Source: Rhodococcus marinonascens NBRC 14363
Lineage (GTDB): Bacteria > Actinomycetota > Actinomycetes > Mycobacteriales > Mycobacteriaceae
NCBI RefSeq assembly: GCF_001894885.1
Contig: NZ_BCXB01000018.1
Location: forward strand, 1-64,000
Reading direction: 5' to 3'
Length of the DNA stretch: 64,000 bases
The notes beneath the pieces are model-generated. The model searched no databases. It was not told the DNA's origin and saw nothing but the letters and a program-made list of their open reading frames with translations. The translations under genes were made by a program, and so were the position numbers. This document shows positions 29,010 through 39,157 of the stretch, piece by piece. Every line of letters begins with the position of its first letter. Position 1 is the stretch's first letter.

Positions 29010-29379
29010 ACAAGCACTGTAAGCCGGAAACCGGAAGCCAGTCCAGAATGCGTTCAGGTTCTCGCGGAGTCCTTGACGTTTGTTGCGTGCATCAAGTTTG
29101 TTGCGTGCATCAAACTGAATGGGCGGTGCCCGCCGGTTGAATCCGCCCACCATCGGATCCTCGAACCACGTGCCGATCCACCATCGAAACTGCTAGGGGA
29201 GAAACGGTCAGCATGTCCGAAGTCCGAGGTGGCGAATCCGCGTACGTTGCATCCGGCAATGCCGGTTGTGGGCTTCGAATCGGTAGAAGGTGATGACATC
29301 CCCGAAAGTTCACGGGCCGAGAAAGCTACCGCGGTTCGTTGTCGGTTTACCCGTGATGGGGTGATGCCGGAGCCGCGGC
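29010..29379. other. Intergenic region upstream of the monooxygenase
   Basis: No convincing gene. It holds the monooxygenase promoter, an 18-bp tandem repeat and two very short plus-strand frames with modest ribosome-binding sites near 29213 and 29290 (26 and 23 codons), which are not supported further. Confidence 0.5.
29078..29113. repeat. 18-bp perfect direct repeat upstream of the monooxygenase
   Basis: GTTTGTTGCGTGCATCAA occurs twice in tandem about 70 bases upstream of the monooxygenase start. Helical phasing of 18 bases is not ideal for a tandem operator, so it could be a binding-site pair or a simple duplication. Confidence 0.7.
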
Positions 29380-29598
29380 CTAGGCCGGAGGGGTGAGTGC
29401 TCCAATGATGGATGACCCGATGTCGGCAATCCCGATCGCGACGGACCCCAGCACGGCAGACCCCAGCACGGATCGCCCGATGTCGGATGACCCGGTTCCG
29501 GATGCCGGAGCGGCAGACGCAGGGGCGGCAGACGCCACCCCGAACCCGACGCTCGCAATGGCGAGAGTAGCTGCGACGGTGGTGATCTTACGGGTCAT
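29380..29598 (-). CDS. Small secreted Gly/Ser/Ile-rich protein
   Basis: A 72-residue protein with a Sec-type signal peptide (MTRKITTVAATLAIASVGFG, cleavage likely near ASA-APASA). The mature part is a 40-residue stretch of alternating Gly, Ser and aliphatic residues: SDIGRSVLGSAVLGSVAIGI then ADIGSSIIG. It has no Cys and few charges. It may be a surface or membrane-active peptide; no family was recognised. The next frame upstream on the same strand is the multicopper oxidase, more than 280 bases away. Confidence 0.6.
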   Translation of the reverse strand: MTRKITTVAATLAIASVGFGVASAAPASAAPASGTGSSDIGRSVLGSAVLGSVAIGIADIGSSIIGALTPPA

Positions 29599-29889
29599 GC
29601 TCAAAATTTGGCCTCTCATTTGATGACTGCGTGCGGCGGCGACTGAAATATGCACCGCGGCGCCATGCAGATGTTGGGGACACTATTGCACACAAGAATG
29701 ATTGACAGCCGGTTGGGGACGTTGCAGCTGAAAGGGCCCAACCTCGCCGTGGGATCAGGATCTGCACGCCCGCGGGCGCCCGTTGGTGTCCGTCAGCCGG
29801 ACTGCTCGCTGGTCCCGCCCATACCTCGAAGCGACGAGTTCTGACGGATGTCGGCCCTTGGAAGCGTCGGATCGCCGACATCCGTCCTA

Positions 29890-31674
29890 TCAGGGGACGA
29901 GTCGGTATCGCAGCATCATGTCGTGGTCCTCGTGGTCGAGCATGTGACAGTGCCACACGTAGCCCTGCAACGGACGGGACGGCTCCGAGGGATGCCCGCC
30001 GCCGGAGTGGTCCATCGACTCCCCCGACATCCCGAACGTCGCGTCGGGGTCGAAGCCGAGTTCGTCGGCGGTCGGGAAACGGACGATCACCCGGGTGACG
30101 GAGTTGGCGTCGGCGATGACGGTGTCCTTGAAGCCCGTCTCCCACGGTTGAGGCCGCAGGACAGGACCCATGGTGAACTGATCCGGGGATGGTGTCCACC
30201 TCGTCCCGACCGGCGGAAGCGGATACCCCGACATCAGCGCGTTCGTGTCGATCGCCTGCCTGCCTGCCACCCGGAACGTCACGAGATGCAGGTGGATCGG
30301 GTGCGGCTCGGGAGTGACGTTGACGATGTTCCACTGCTCGACGGTTCCCTGCCGCGGCATCTCGATGTCATCGGTGGTGTAGAGCAGGTTGTTCAGCGAC
30401 ATCAGCGGAGCCGGCCGGCCCGGCCCGCTCGCGAGTTGCAGTACCGAGACGTTGCGCACCACTGTGGGTTGCGCAATTGCCGGGAGCAGCGCGGGACCAC
30501 GGCTTCCGCCGCGCAGGCTCTGGGGCACCGGACCCGTGAAACCCGCCGCCGAACCAACTAGGAACCGGCAGAACTGCGGCATGATCTGCACCCCGCGCTG
30601 CGCAACCTGGGCCGGGATGGGCTCGTCGTTGCGCAACTCGACCGTGGTTCCAGACTCAAGCATCCCGAAGTCCACAAGCAGATCGACGCTTTCGCCGGGC
30701 CCGAGCCGTACATGGTCGACCGACGCGGGGGCGTCGAGAAGTCCACCTCCGGCACCGATCACCCAGAACCTCATCCGGTTCTCGAAAAAGAGGTTCCACA
30801 CACTGAACGACGCGGCATTCACCATGCGCAGCCGATACAGGCCGCGCGCCACCTCGAGTTCAGGCCACACCTTGCCGTTCACCACGCCGACATCGCCGGG
30901 CGTAGCCGGTTCCCAGCTGCCCGGTGGGTTCAACGGATTCGAGCGCACACTCTGCCGTCCGTCATTGGTGAAGTTCTTGTCCTGCAAAATCAACGGTAGT
31001 TCGAACTCACCCGAAGGCAGACCCAGCGGGTTGTCGCCGGCGCCGGTATCGTGCTCATCCCGCAGTAGATACATCCCTGCCAGACCGGCGTAGATGTTGA
31101 GACGGGTGACACCCATGGCGTGGTCGTGATACCAGAGTGTGCTGGCATCCTGGCGATTAGGGAACTGATGCGTCATCCCCTGCCCCGGTCGCATCGTGTG
31201 CTCCGGATGCCCGTCGAACTCTGGTGGCGTCCTGCCGCCGTGCAGGTGCAGCGACGTCGGGACCTGGGTTCGGTCCTGCTCGGTGACGCCGTGTAACCGC
31301 GTGTCGACGTCTGCGGCGAAAGGGTTGCTCGTGATGTCGTTGCGGTAGGTGAGCGACGTCTGCTCGCCGACGTGCGCCTCGATGGTCGGACCGAGGTAGT
31401 CCAAGCCGCCGTAACCGAGTGCGGGAGAAGGCGGAAGGTCGGGATGAAAGAGGTGCGCCGTACTAGCGGCATGTACCTCGATGCCGGTCCCCCCCAGTAC
31501 CGGGAGCGGCGGCAACTGTTCGCGAAACGGCTCGAGGTGCGGCGACGAGAAGACGAACGGGCGAAACGGGTCGATGTCGAACGGGAAGGCCCTCGCCGGC
31601 GCGGCGGCCGCGGCGCCGAGTCCCGCTGTCAGAGCCAGCCCTCGAACGAACGATCTACGCGGAATCGGTCCCAT
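29890..31674 (-). CDS. Multicopper oxidase, CotA/bilirubin-oxidase-like, Tat-exported
   Basis: A 594-residue three-domain multicopper oxidase. A Tat signal peptide starts MGPIPRRSFVRGLALTAGLG. The copper ligands are complete: HLHGG near residue 143, WYHDHAM near 181, HPIHLHL near 470 and HCHMLDHEDHDMM at the C-terminus, including the axial Met of the type 1 site. It should oxidise phenols or metal ions with reduction of oxygen to water outside the membrane. It faces the formylglycine-generating enzyme gene across about 135 bases. That enzyme family uses copper, so shared copper physiology is possible, but this is inference. Confidence 0.93.
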   Translation of the reverse strand: MGPIPRRSFVRGLALTAGLGAAAAAPARAFPFDIDPFRPFVFSSPHLEPFREQLPPLPVLGGTGIEVHAASTAHLFHPDLPPSPALGYGGLDYLGPTIEAHVGEQTSLTYRNDITSNPFAADVDTRLHGVTEQDRTQVPTSLHLHGGRTPPEFDGHPEHTMRPGQGMTHQFPNRQDASTLWYHDHAMGVTRLNIYAGLAGMYLLRDEHDTGAGDNPLGLPSGEFELPLILQDKNFTNDGRQSVRSNPLNPPGSWEPATPGDVGVVNGKVWPELEVARGLYRLRMVNAASFSVWNLFFENRMRFWVIGAGGGLLDAPASVDHVRLGPGESVDLLVDFGMLESGTTVELRNDEPIPAQVAQRGVQIMPQFCRFLVGSAAGFTGPVPQSLRGGSRGPALLPAIAQPTVVRNVSVLQLASGPGRPAPLMSLNNLLYTTDDIEMPRQGTVEQWNIVNVTPEPHPIHLHLVTFRVAGRQAIDTNALMSGYPLPPVGTRWTPSPDQFTMGPVLRPQPWETGFKDTVIADANSVTRVIVRFPTADELGFDPDATFGMSGESMDHSGGGHPSEPSRPLQGYVWHCHMLDHEDHDMMLRYRLVP

Positions 31675-31809
31675 TCGGGTGCGCCCCCTGCTCGGTGAGA
31701 ACGAAGTTGCGAGGTCAGTAGCCGACGGTACCGCACCTCAACCGTCGACCACTCAGGATTGTGGACGCCTTTGCCCCCCGAGCACCGCTCGACGTGCAAA
31801 CCTGATCCC

Positions 31810-32748
31810 ATGACTCGTGCGGCTCCGAAGAACATGGCCTGGATTCCTGGAGGAACATTCTGGATGGGTTCGGAGGATTTCTATCCCGAGGAACGTCCCG
31901 TCCACCAGGTGAACGTCGATGGGTTCTGGATGGACTCGCATCAGGTCACCGTCGCCGAGTTCCGTCGTTTCGTGAAGGACACCGGTCACGTCACTACCGC
32001 TGAAATCGCCCCCGACCCCGCACAGTACCCAGGCGCGGACCCCTCGCTGCTCGTGCCTGGATCTCTGGTGTTCACCCCGACGGCGGGACCCGTCCCCCTG
32101 GACGACTACACCCGATGGTGGTCGTTCATGCCGGGCGCCGACTGGCGTCACCCAGAGGGTCCGGGAAGTAACGTCGGCGGACGCGAACGGCATCCCGTCA
32201 CCCAGGTGTCGTGGTTCGACGCGCGTGCGTACGCAGCGTGGGCGGGCAAAGACCTTCCCACCGAGGCGGAGTGGGAGTTCGCGGCGCGCGGCGGCCTCGA
32301 CCGGCAGCCCTTCGTGTGGGGCGACGAGCACGAGCCCGGCGGCAAGCCCAGCGCGAACGTGTGGCAAGGACAGTTTCCGTGGGAGAACCTACTCGAGGAC
32401 GGGTATGCCGGAACGTCACCGGTCGGCCAGTTCCGGCCCAATGGCTACGAGCTCAGTGACATGGCCGGCAACGTGTGGGAGTGGACCACCGACCATTTCA
32501 CGGCTGATCATTCCGAGAGCGGGAAGAACACCGCGGCGGCCAGCTCCTGCTGCATCCCCAGCAACCCGCGCGTCGACACTGCACGGGTGGAGAACTCCGG
32601 CGAGCCCTACGCTCGTCGGGTTATCAAGGGCGGCTCCCACCTCTGTGCGCCCAACTACTGCCTCCGTTACCGTCCTTCCGCGAGGCAGGGCGACACCGAG
32701 GAGACGTCCACCTGCCATATCGGCTTCCGGTGCATAATCCATCCGTGA
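31810..32748 (+). CDS. Formylglycine-generating enzyme (sulfatase-modifying factor)
   Basis: A 312-residue oxygen- and copper-dependent enzyme that converts the active-site Cys of type I sulfatases to formylglycine. It begins with MAWIPGGTFWMGSEDFYPEE and has the family motif SDMAGNVWEWTTDHF near residue 220. The catalytic pair Cys279 and Cys284 lies in KGGSHLCAPNYCLRYRPSAR, the pattern of genuine enzymes rather than C-type-lectin-like relatives. No type I sulfatase with a CxPxR motif is encoded in the window; the alkylsulfatase 10 kb away is of the zinc type and does not need it. The start ATG has no clear ribosome-binding site. Confidence 0.92.
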   Translation: MTRAAPKNMAWIPGGTFWMGSEDFYPEERPVHQVNVDGFWMDSHQVTVAEFRRFVKDTGHVTTAEIAPDPAQYPGADPSLLVPGSLVFTPTAGPVPLDDYTRWWSFMPGADWRHPEGPGSNVGGRERHPVTQVSWFDARAYAAWAGKDLPTEAEWEFAARGGLDRQPFVWGDEHEPGGKPSANVWQGQFPWENLLEDGYAGTSPVGQFRPNGYELSDMAGNVWEWTTDHFTADHSESGKNTAAASSCCIPSNPRVDTARVENSGEPYARRVIKGGSHLCAPNYCLRYRPSARQGDTEETSTCHIGFRCIIHP

Positions 32749-32809
32749 CCGGCCCTGGCGTTCTCAGGTGGCGAGGAACACCACCCGGACAGTGAAATCG
32801 CCGGGTGCG

Positions 32810-33472
32810 TCAGAACCCGCCGACACCCTTGCCCAGGACGACGGCACCAATTACCAGCAGCAGCACGCTCATCACTGCCGCGTTGTTGGCCTGGAGCCAG
32901 GCTCGCACATCGTTCAGGGTCCCTCGCATCTTGTCCGCGGCGACGGCGTAGGCGATCACTGGGATCAGCACTGTCGACCCGGCGAGTACGGTGTAGACGA
33001 CGAGGGCCCCGATCTGCCCACCGCCGCTCACCCCGGCAGAGCCGATCGCGACGCCTGCAGACACGCAGAGCAGCAGGTTCTTGGGATTCACTGCGACCAG
33101 CGCAAATCCGAGCCCCGTCGACTTCACGAAGTTCAGGTCGTCGATGGCCCGCATCCACCTGGGTGGTTCCGAGTCGGCATCGCGACTTCGCCACTGCCGT
33201 GCCGCGAGCAGGAGCAATAGTGCGCCGAGGACAACCCTCACCCACGACGCAGCCGCTGACTGCTCGTCGGAGTCGGAGGTGTCGATGCCCCCGGCGACGA
33301 GCACGAAAATGGCTGTCACGATAAGAATGCCGGCAATCCAGCCCAGACCGAAGCCCGCGCTGGCACCGCCCGCACGTGCCGACAGCAACATCAGGATGAC
33401 GGCGATGATCGGTATCGGCGAGATCGCGACACCCACCGCAAGCGGTAACAACTGTCCGATGGCAGGGCCCAT
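32810..33472 (-). CDS. GAP/SfLAP-family six-helix membrane protein
   Basis: A 220-residue membrane protein of the GAP (Sap, sulfolipid-1-addressing) family, with LysE-like topology. About six hydrophobic segments are visible, with VGVAISPIPIIAVILMLLS near residue 13 and VNPKNLLLCVSAGVAIG near 130. Mycobacterial relatives help export cell-wall glycolipids, while the cargo here is unknown. The ATG follows TACGGT by seven bases, a leaderless arrangement. It runs toward the formylglycine-generating enzyme gene, stop facing stop. Confidence 0.78.
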   Translation of the reverse strand: MGPAIGQLLPLAVGVAISPIPIIAVILMLLSARAGGASAGFGLGWIAGILIVTAIFVLVAGGIDTSDSDEQSAAASWVRVVLGALLLLLAARQWRSRDADSEPPRWMRAIDDLNFVKSTGLGFALVAVNPKNLLLCVSAGVAIGSAGVSGGGQIGALVVYTVLAGSTVLIPVIAYAVAADKMRGTLNDVRAWLQANNAAVMSVLLLVIGAVVLGKGVGGF

Positions 33473-33583
33473 GGTCCCAACCGTAAGGGGCAGCGCGTGA
33501 CGTGCGCCTCGCACAACTCGGGTGAACCCACGTGAGTGGCAAAGTGCGCCGTAGCGGACTTTGGCCGCTCACGTGGGGGGAGA

Positions 33584-34648
<1,065 letters not shown>

Positions 34649-35914
34649 CTACCGTCCTGTTCCTGCGTGCACGACGGCGTCTTCGTCGCCGCCGAGGTCA
34701 AAAGCGTCGTGGATAGCCCCGACGGCCTTGTCCAGTTCCGTGTCCTTCACCAGTACCGAGATGCGGATCTCGGAGGTCGAAATGAGGTCGATGTTGATTC
34801 CGGCGTCCGCGAGGGCCTCGCAGAACGTGGCGGTGACGCCGGGGTGGCTCTTCATTCCCGCGCCGACCAGCGACACCTTGCCTATGTGGTCGTCGAAGAG
34901 CACCTGCGTGAAGCCGATCTTCTCCTGCAGCTTAGACAGCTTCTCGACGGCGCGCGGGCCATCCGCGGTAGGCAGGGTGAACGTGATGTCGGTCTTGCCA
35001 GTCTCGACCTTGGAGACGTTCTGTAGCACCATGTCGATGTTGATCTCCGCCTCGGCGACTGCGCGGAAGACCTGCGCCGCGTAGCCCGGGGTGTCGGGCA
35101 GCCCGGCAACGGTGATCTTGGACTCGCCGCGATCGTGCGCGACTCCGGTGATGATTGCCTCTTCCACGGGAATGTCCTCCATCGATCCGGACACGATGGT
35201 GCCCGGTTTGGTCGTGTATGACGAGCGGACGTGCACAGGCACGTTGTAGCGGCGGGCGTACTCGACGCAGCGGAGCATGAGCACCTTCGCGCCGCAGGCT
35301 GCCAGTTCGAGCATCTCCTCGAACGAGACCGTCTCGAGACGCTGCGCATCGGGGACGATGCGCGGATCGGCGGTGAAGATTCCGTCCACGTCCGTGTAGA
35401 TCTCGCAGACATCTGCCTCGAGGGCTGCGGCGAGCGCCACCGCAGTGGTATCAGAACCTCCGCGGCCGAGCGTCGTCACATCCTTGCTGTCCTGGCTGAC
35501 ACCCTGAAATCCGGCGACCAGGACGATCGAGCCCTCGTCTAGCGCATTCCGGACGCGGCCCGGCGTGACATCGATGATCTTGGCGTTGCCGTGCGCGCCG
35601 GTGGTGATGACGCCCGCCTGCGAGCCCGTGAACGAACGAGCCTCCGCACCAAGCGAATGAATCGCCATTGCCACGAGAGAATTGGAGATGCGCTCACCAG
35701 AGGTCAGCAGCATGTCCATTTCACGAGCTGGCGGGGCTGGACACACCTGCTGAGCCAGATCGAGCAGCTCGTCGGTGGTGTCCCCCATCGCTGAAACCAC
35801 GACGACGACATCATTGCCGGCCTTCTTGGTCTCGACGATCCGTTCAGCCACTCGTCGGATTCTCTCGGCGGTTGCCACCGAGGATCCGCCGTACTTTTGG
35901 ACGACGAGAGCCAC
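34649..35914 (-). CDS. ask: Aspartokinase
   Basis: A 421-residue aspartokinase, the first enzyme of the aspartate pathway. The kinase domain begins [18 protein letters not shown] and includes [16 protein letters not shown] near residue 150. Two ACT domains follow from about residue 260, the site of lysine and threonine feedback. As in corynebacteria, an in-frame ATG at residue 245 ([14 protein letters not shown]) probably gives a separate regulatory beta subunit. The GTG start has GGAGG nine bases upstream. It precedes asd by three bases. In mycobacteria leuA is the divergent neighbour; here it lies 26 kb away. Confidence 0.96.
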   Translation of the reverse strand: MALVVQKYGGSSVATAERIRRVAERIVETKKAGNDVVVVVSAMGDTTDELLDLAQQVCPAPPAREMDMLLTSGERISNSLVAMAIHSLGAEARSFTGSQAGVITTGAHGNAKIIDVTPGRVRNALDEGSIVLVAGFQGVSQDSKDVTTLGRGGSDTTAVALAAALEADVCEIYTDVDGIFTADPRIVPDAQRLETVSFEEMLELAACGAKVLMLRCVEYARRYNVPVHVRSSYTTKPGTIVSGSMEDIPVEEAIITGVAHDRGESKITVAGLPDTPGYAAQVFRAVAEAEINIDMVLQNVSKVETGKTDITFTLPTADGPRAVEKLSKLQEKIGFTQVLFDDHIGKVSLVGAGMKSHPGVTATFCEALADAGINIDLISTSEIRISVLVKDTELDKAVGAIHDAFDLGGDEDAVVHAGTGR

Positions 35915-36335
35915 GCGTTTCTACCTCCAGGTCGATGAATCTGTACTGGTCCAGCTGTCGAGCTTACCGGCGCGGTCCAATCCCACCCTGGGTGAGTCCG
36001 CACGCACGCCTATCCGAACACCGTGTTCGCGGCGTCCGCGACCGTCTCCACGGACGCGCAGTTCGGCCCGTGAACAGTGACGACCGCACTCGCGTGAGAC
36101 GAGCCTGCGAGTGAACTCGTCGACATCCGTATCAGGTCGGGTGATATCGGTCGCACCCTCTGTCGAGGCGACTATAGGCAGCGGTCGCCGACCGGCTTCG
36201 GCGTGGCGAGCGCGGTTGGTCGGTCTTCCTCAACGCCTGGACAGCGAACGACATCGTCACCTTGCTTCCAGGCGCGTCGATCCGGAAACCCGCCTCATCA
36301 CCGAGCGAGTCGTCGTTCTCCCGATGGATTGGGTC
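35915..36335. other. 421-base gap between ask and the P-type ATPase gene
   Basis: No frame here has a plausible start, ribosome-binding site or recognisable family. It should contain the ask promoter at the left. No terminator hairpin for the leftward ATPase gene was recognised with confidence. Confidence 0.5.
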
Positions 36336-39128
36336 TCAGCGCGCGCGTTGCGGGTCGACCGCGGCTGTGGCAGGGATCGGTGTGCTCGGTCGCGCTTGCC
36401 GCCGGCGACGGAGCGCCTTCTCCGCTTCCACAGCGATCGGGACGATCAGCGACCAGCCGAGACAGGCGAGCCACTGGTCACCCGTCAACGACGTGGTCAT
36501 GAGGAGACCTTGGAGGAACCCGATCTCGACCGCGAACACCGTGACGACGATCGGAACCGACAGGATCTTCAGCGCGCTGAGAATCGGTGATGTGAGGCCG
36601 GATTCCGGATCGCGCCGCATGACGAGTCCGGCGAGAATGGAACTGAACGACAGCACTACGAACGCCATCGTCATGGGGACGCTTGCCTCGGTCGTACTCA
36701 TCTCGCCCGGTGCGAGGAGCATCGCGGCGAGCGTGACGGCAAACTGCAGGACTCCATACGCGAGCCACTGCACGAACGACTTCCGGTTGGTAATCGGCAT
36801 CCGCGTATCGCGTGGCGGCTTGTTCATCAGGTCCGGCGGCGGTGGGTCGAGCATGATGACGGCGACCGGGAAGAGCGTGATGAAGAAATTCTGAAACAGC
36901 ACCATCAGCGGGGTGAGCGCGACCCCGTCGTTGATGTTGAAGATGCTCGCCACCAGGAACAGCAGGACCAGCGAGAACAGCTTCGACATCTGGTATCGGA
37001 TGTACGACACGATTTTGTCGTAGATGTTGCGACCCAATCGGATCGCAGTGATCAGGGTTCCAAAGTTGTCGTCGGTGAGAATCATCTTGCCGGCTTGTTT
37101 GGTGACTTCGCTGCCCGATCCCATGGCGACGCCGATGTCGGCCTTCTTCAGTGCGGCCGCGTCGTTGACGGCGTCCCCGGTCATCGCCACGACCTCGCCG
37201 CTCTTCTGCATGATGTCGGCCAGGCGGAGCTTGTCCTGCGGGGTGACGCGGCCGAACACGTGCAGGTTCGGGAGCGCCGCCGTGAGATCCTCGTCAGTCG
37301 TCGCTTGGAGTTCGCCGCCGCCGATGGCGCCCGGTCCGAGGCCGAGTTCGGCGCCGATCGCGGATGCCGTGATCACATGGTCTCCGGTGATCATGCGCAC
37401 GTCGATGCCTGCAGCCTGGGCGGTGTGCACGGCGTCGATCGCCTCCGGACGTAGCGGGTCGATCATGCCGATCATGCCGATGAAAGTGAGATCCTCGACG
37501 AACGACATGGGGTCTGCCTGCACGGCCTCTTCCGGCTCATCGAGCCGGCGGGCAGCGAACGCCAGCACGCGGAGGCCTTTCTCGGACAGGACCCGGTTCG
37601 CTTCGGACAGTTCCTCCCGAACCTCGTCGATTGGTACCACCTGCCGGCCCGGACGGTAAGCGGTTGCACATCGGGCGAGGACCACGTCGGGGCCGCCCTT
37701 GACTAGTTCCACGAACTGGGTGCTGCCGTCGATCTGGAGATGGTGAAACGTCGCCATGAACTTGTACGCGGAGTCGAACGGTACTTCTGCAACCCGGGGA
37801 TACTTTCGCCGGGTGAGCGGGGCGTCCACGCCGACCTTGGCCGCGAGCACGACCAGCGCGGCCTCGGTCGGATCCCCGATAACCTCTCCGGTGTCGGAAA
37901 CGGTGGCGTCACTGTCGAGGCACAGCCCGTATGCGAGCAGGGTGAAGTCGGGGGCTTCCTCGCCCGCGGCGTGGGCGATCCTCCCCGACTTGCTGTACCC
38001 CTCGCCATCGACGGTGTACCACTGGCAGTGGAAGTACAGCGACCGCACGGTCATCTGGTTCATCGTCAGCGTGCCGGTCTTGTCCGAGTTGATCGAGCTG
38101 GTGGCGCCGAGGGTCTCAACGTCGGTGAGGTTCTTCACGACGGCCTTCGCCTCGGCCAACTGGCTGGCACCGAAGGCGAGCATCGCCTGCACGAAGGTCG
38201 GTAGGCCCGTCGGGATCGCGGCCACCGCCATCGAGATACCCAACAGCAGAACCGTCGTCAGACTCTGTCCGCGAATCACTCCGATGACTACGATGAGGGC
38301 GACCGCCGACCACGCGATGATGCTGAGAACCTTGGTGAGCGAGTTCAGTTCGCGCTGGAGCGGAGACTTGCCCGGCGCGACGGCCGAGAGCATCGACGCG
38401 ATCTGGCCCATCTGGGTATCCATGCCAGTCTCGGTGACCACCATGGTGGCGGTACCGCGGGTGACCGAGGTGTTCTGGAAGACCATGTTGCTGCGGTCAC
38501 CCAGGGGGAGGTCGGCAGCACCGAGGGTCTGATGGTCCTTCGGGACGGGTACGCTTTCACCCGTCAGCGCGGCCTCCTGAGTCTCGAGAGTCGCTGTCGT
38601 GAGCAAGCGGCCATCGGCGGGTACGAGGTCGCCGGCCTCGAGTTGAACGACGTCGCCCGGCACGAGTTCTGTGGCGGCAAGCTGAACGAGCGTCCCGTCG
38701 CGGGTCACCCGCACCTGCGGTGTTTGCATTCTTGCGAGCGCGTCGACACTGGCACGTGCCTTCAACTCCTGTCGCGCGCCCAATACGACGTTTAGCACGA
38801 CGAGCACTGCGACCACGATCGCCGTCGGAACCTCGCCTATGACGACGCTGAAGACCACCACCACGACCAGCATCAGGTTCATCAAGTCTTTCAGCTGCTC
38901 GAGCGCAATCGCCCACGTCGACGGTCCTGGCTCGGAGACGATCTCGTTGGAACCATGGCGTTGGCGCCGTGCATCGGCTTCGCCAGTCATCAGCCCCGAC
39001 TCCCGGTCCGAGGCCAGCGTCGTGACGACCGCATCCGGCGGCTGAGTGTGCCAGGGGTACTGACCGGACTGTGCGGCATTGATTCCGGACTGGTGCACCG
39101 AGTCCGGTGGGGGTTCGGTGGGGGCCAT
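36336..39128 (-). CDS. P-type cation-transporting ATPase with unusual ion-site residues
   Basis: A 930-residue P2-like ATPase. An N-terminal cation-ATPase domain (residues 20-90) leads to M1-M2, the actuator TLETQEAALTGESVPVPKDH near 190, the phosphorylation Asp349 in SDKTGTLTMNQM, and the hinge AMTGDAVNDAAALKKADIGV near 660. M4 has AIPTGLPT: Thr307 replaces the Glu of the PEGLP motif of calcium pumps. M6 reads QNFFITLFPVAV, so the Asn is kept but the Thr-Asp pair of calcium pumps is missing. The transported ion cannot be assigned. The start has AAGGAG eight bases upstream. A PPK2 gene precedes it by 29 bases on the same strand. Confidence 0.9.
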   Translation of the reverse strand: MAPTEPPPDSVHQSGINAAQSGQYPWHTQPPDAVVTTLASDRESGLMTGEADARRQRHGSNEIVSEPGPSTWAIALEQLKDLMNLMLVVVVVFSVVIGEVPTAIVVAVLVVLNVVLGARQELKARASVDALARMQTPQVRVTRDGTLVQLAATELVPGDVVQLEAGDLVPADGRLLTTATLETQEAALTGESVPVPKDHQTLGAADLPLGDRSNMVFQNTSVTRGTATMVVTETGMDTQMGQIASMLSAVAPGKSPLQRELNSLTKVLSIIAWSAVALIVVIGVIRGQSLTTVLLLGISMAVAAIPTGLPTFVQAMLAFGASQLAEAKAVVKNLTDVETLGATSSINSDKTGTLTMNQMTVRSLYFHCQWYTVDGEGYSKSGRIAHAAGEEAPDFTLLAYGLCLDSDATVSDTGEVIGDPTEAALVVLAAKVGVDAPLTRRKYPRVAEVPFDSAYKFMATFHHLQIDGSTQFVELVKGGPDVVLARCATAYRPGRQVVPIDEVREELSEANRVLSEKGLRVLAFAARRLDEPEEAVQADPMSFVEDLTFIGMIGMIDPLRPEAIDAVHTAQAAGIDVRMITGDHVITASAIGAELGLGPGAIGGGELQATTDEDLTAALPNLHVFGRVTPQDKLRLADIMQKSGEVVAMTGDAVNDAAALKKADIGVAMGSGSEVTKQAGKMILTDDNFGTLITAIRLGRNIYDKIVSYIRYQMSKLFSLVLLFLVASIFNINDGVALTPLMVLFQNFFITLFPVAVIMLDPPPPDLMNKPPRDTRMPITNRKSFVQWLAYGVLQFAVTLAAMLLAPGEMSTTEASVPMTMAFVVLSFSSILAGLVMRRDPESGLTSPILSALKILSVPIVVTVFAVEIGFLQGLLMTTSLTGDQWLACLGWSLIVPIAVEAEKALRRRRQARPSTPIPATAAVDPQRAR

Positions 39129-39157
39129 GATCGCTACTCCTTGCCGGAGACGAATCG

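Noticed and set aside
27903-29396. A 497-codon plus-strand frame opposite the monooxygenase
   Set aside because: The minus strand carries complete flavin and Baeyer-Villiger motifs; the plus frame has none.
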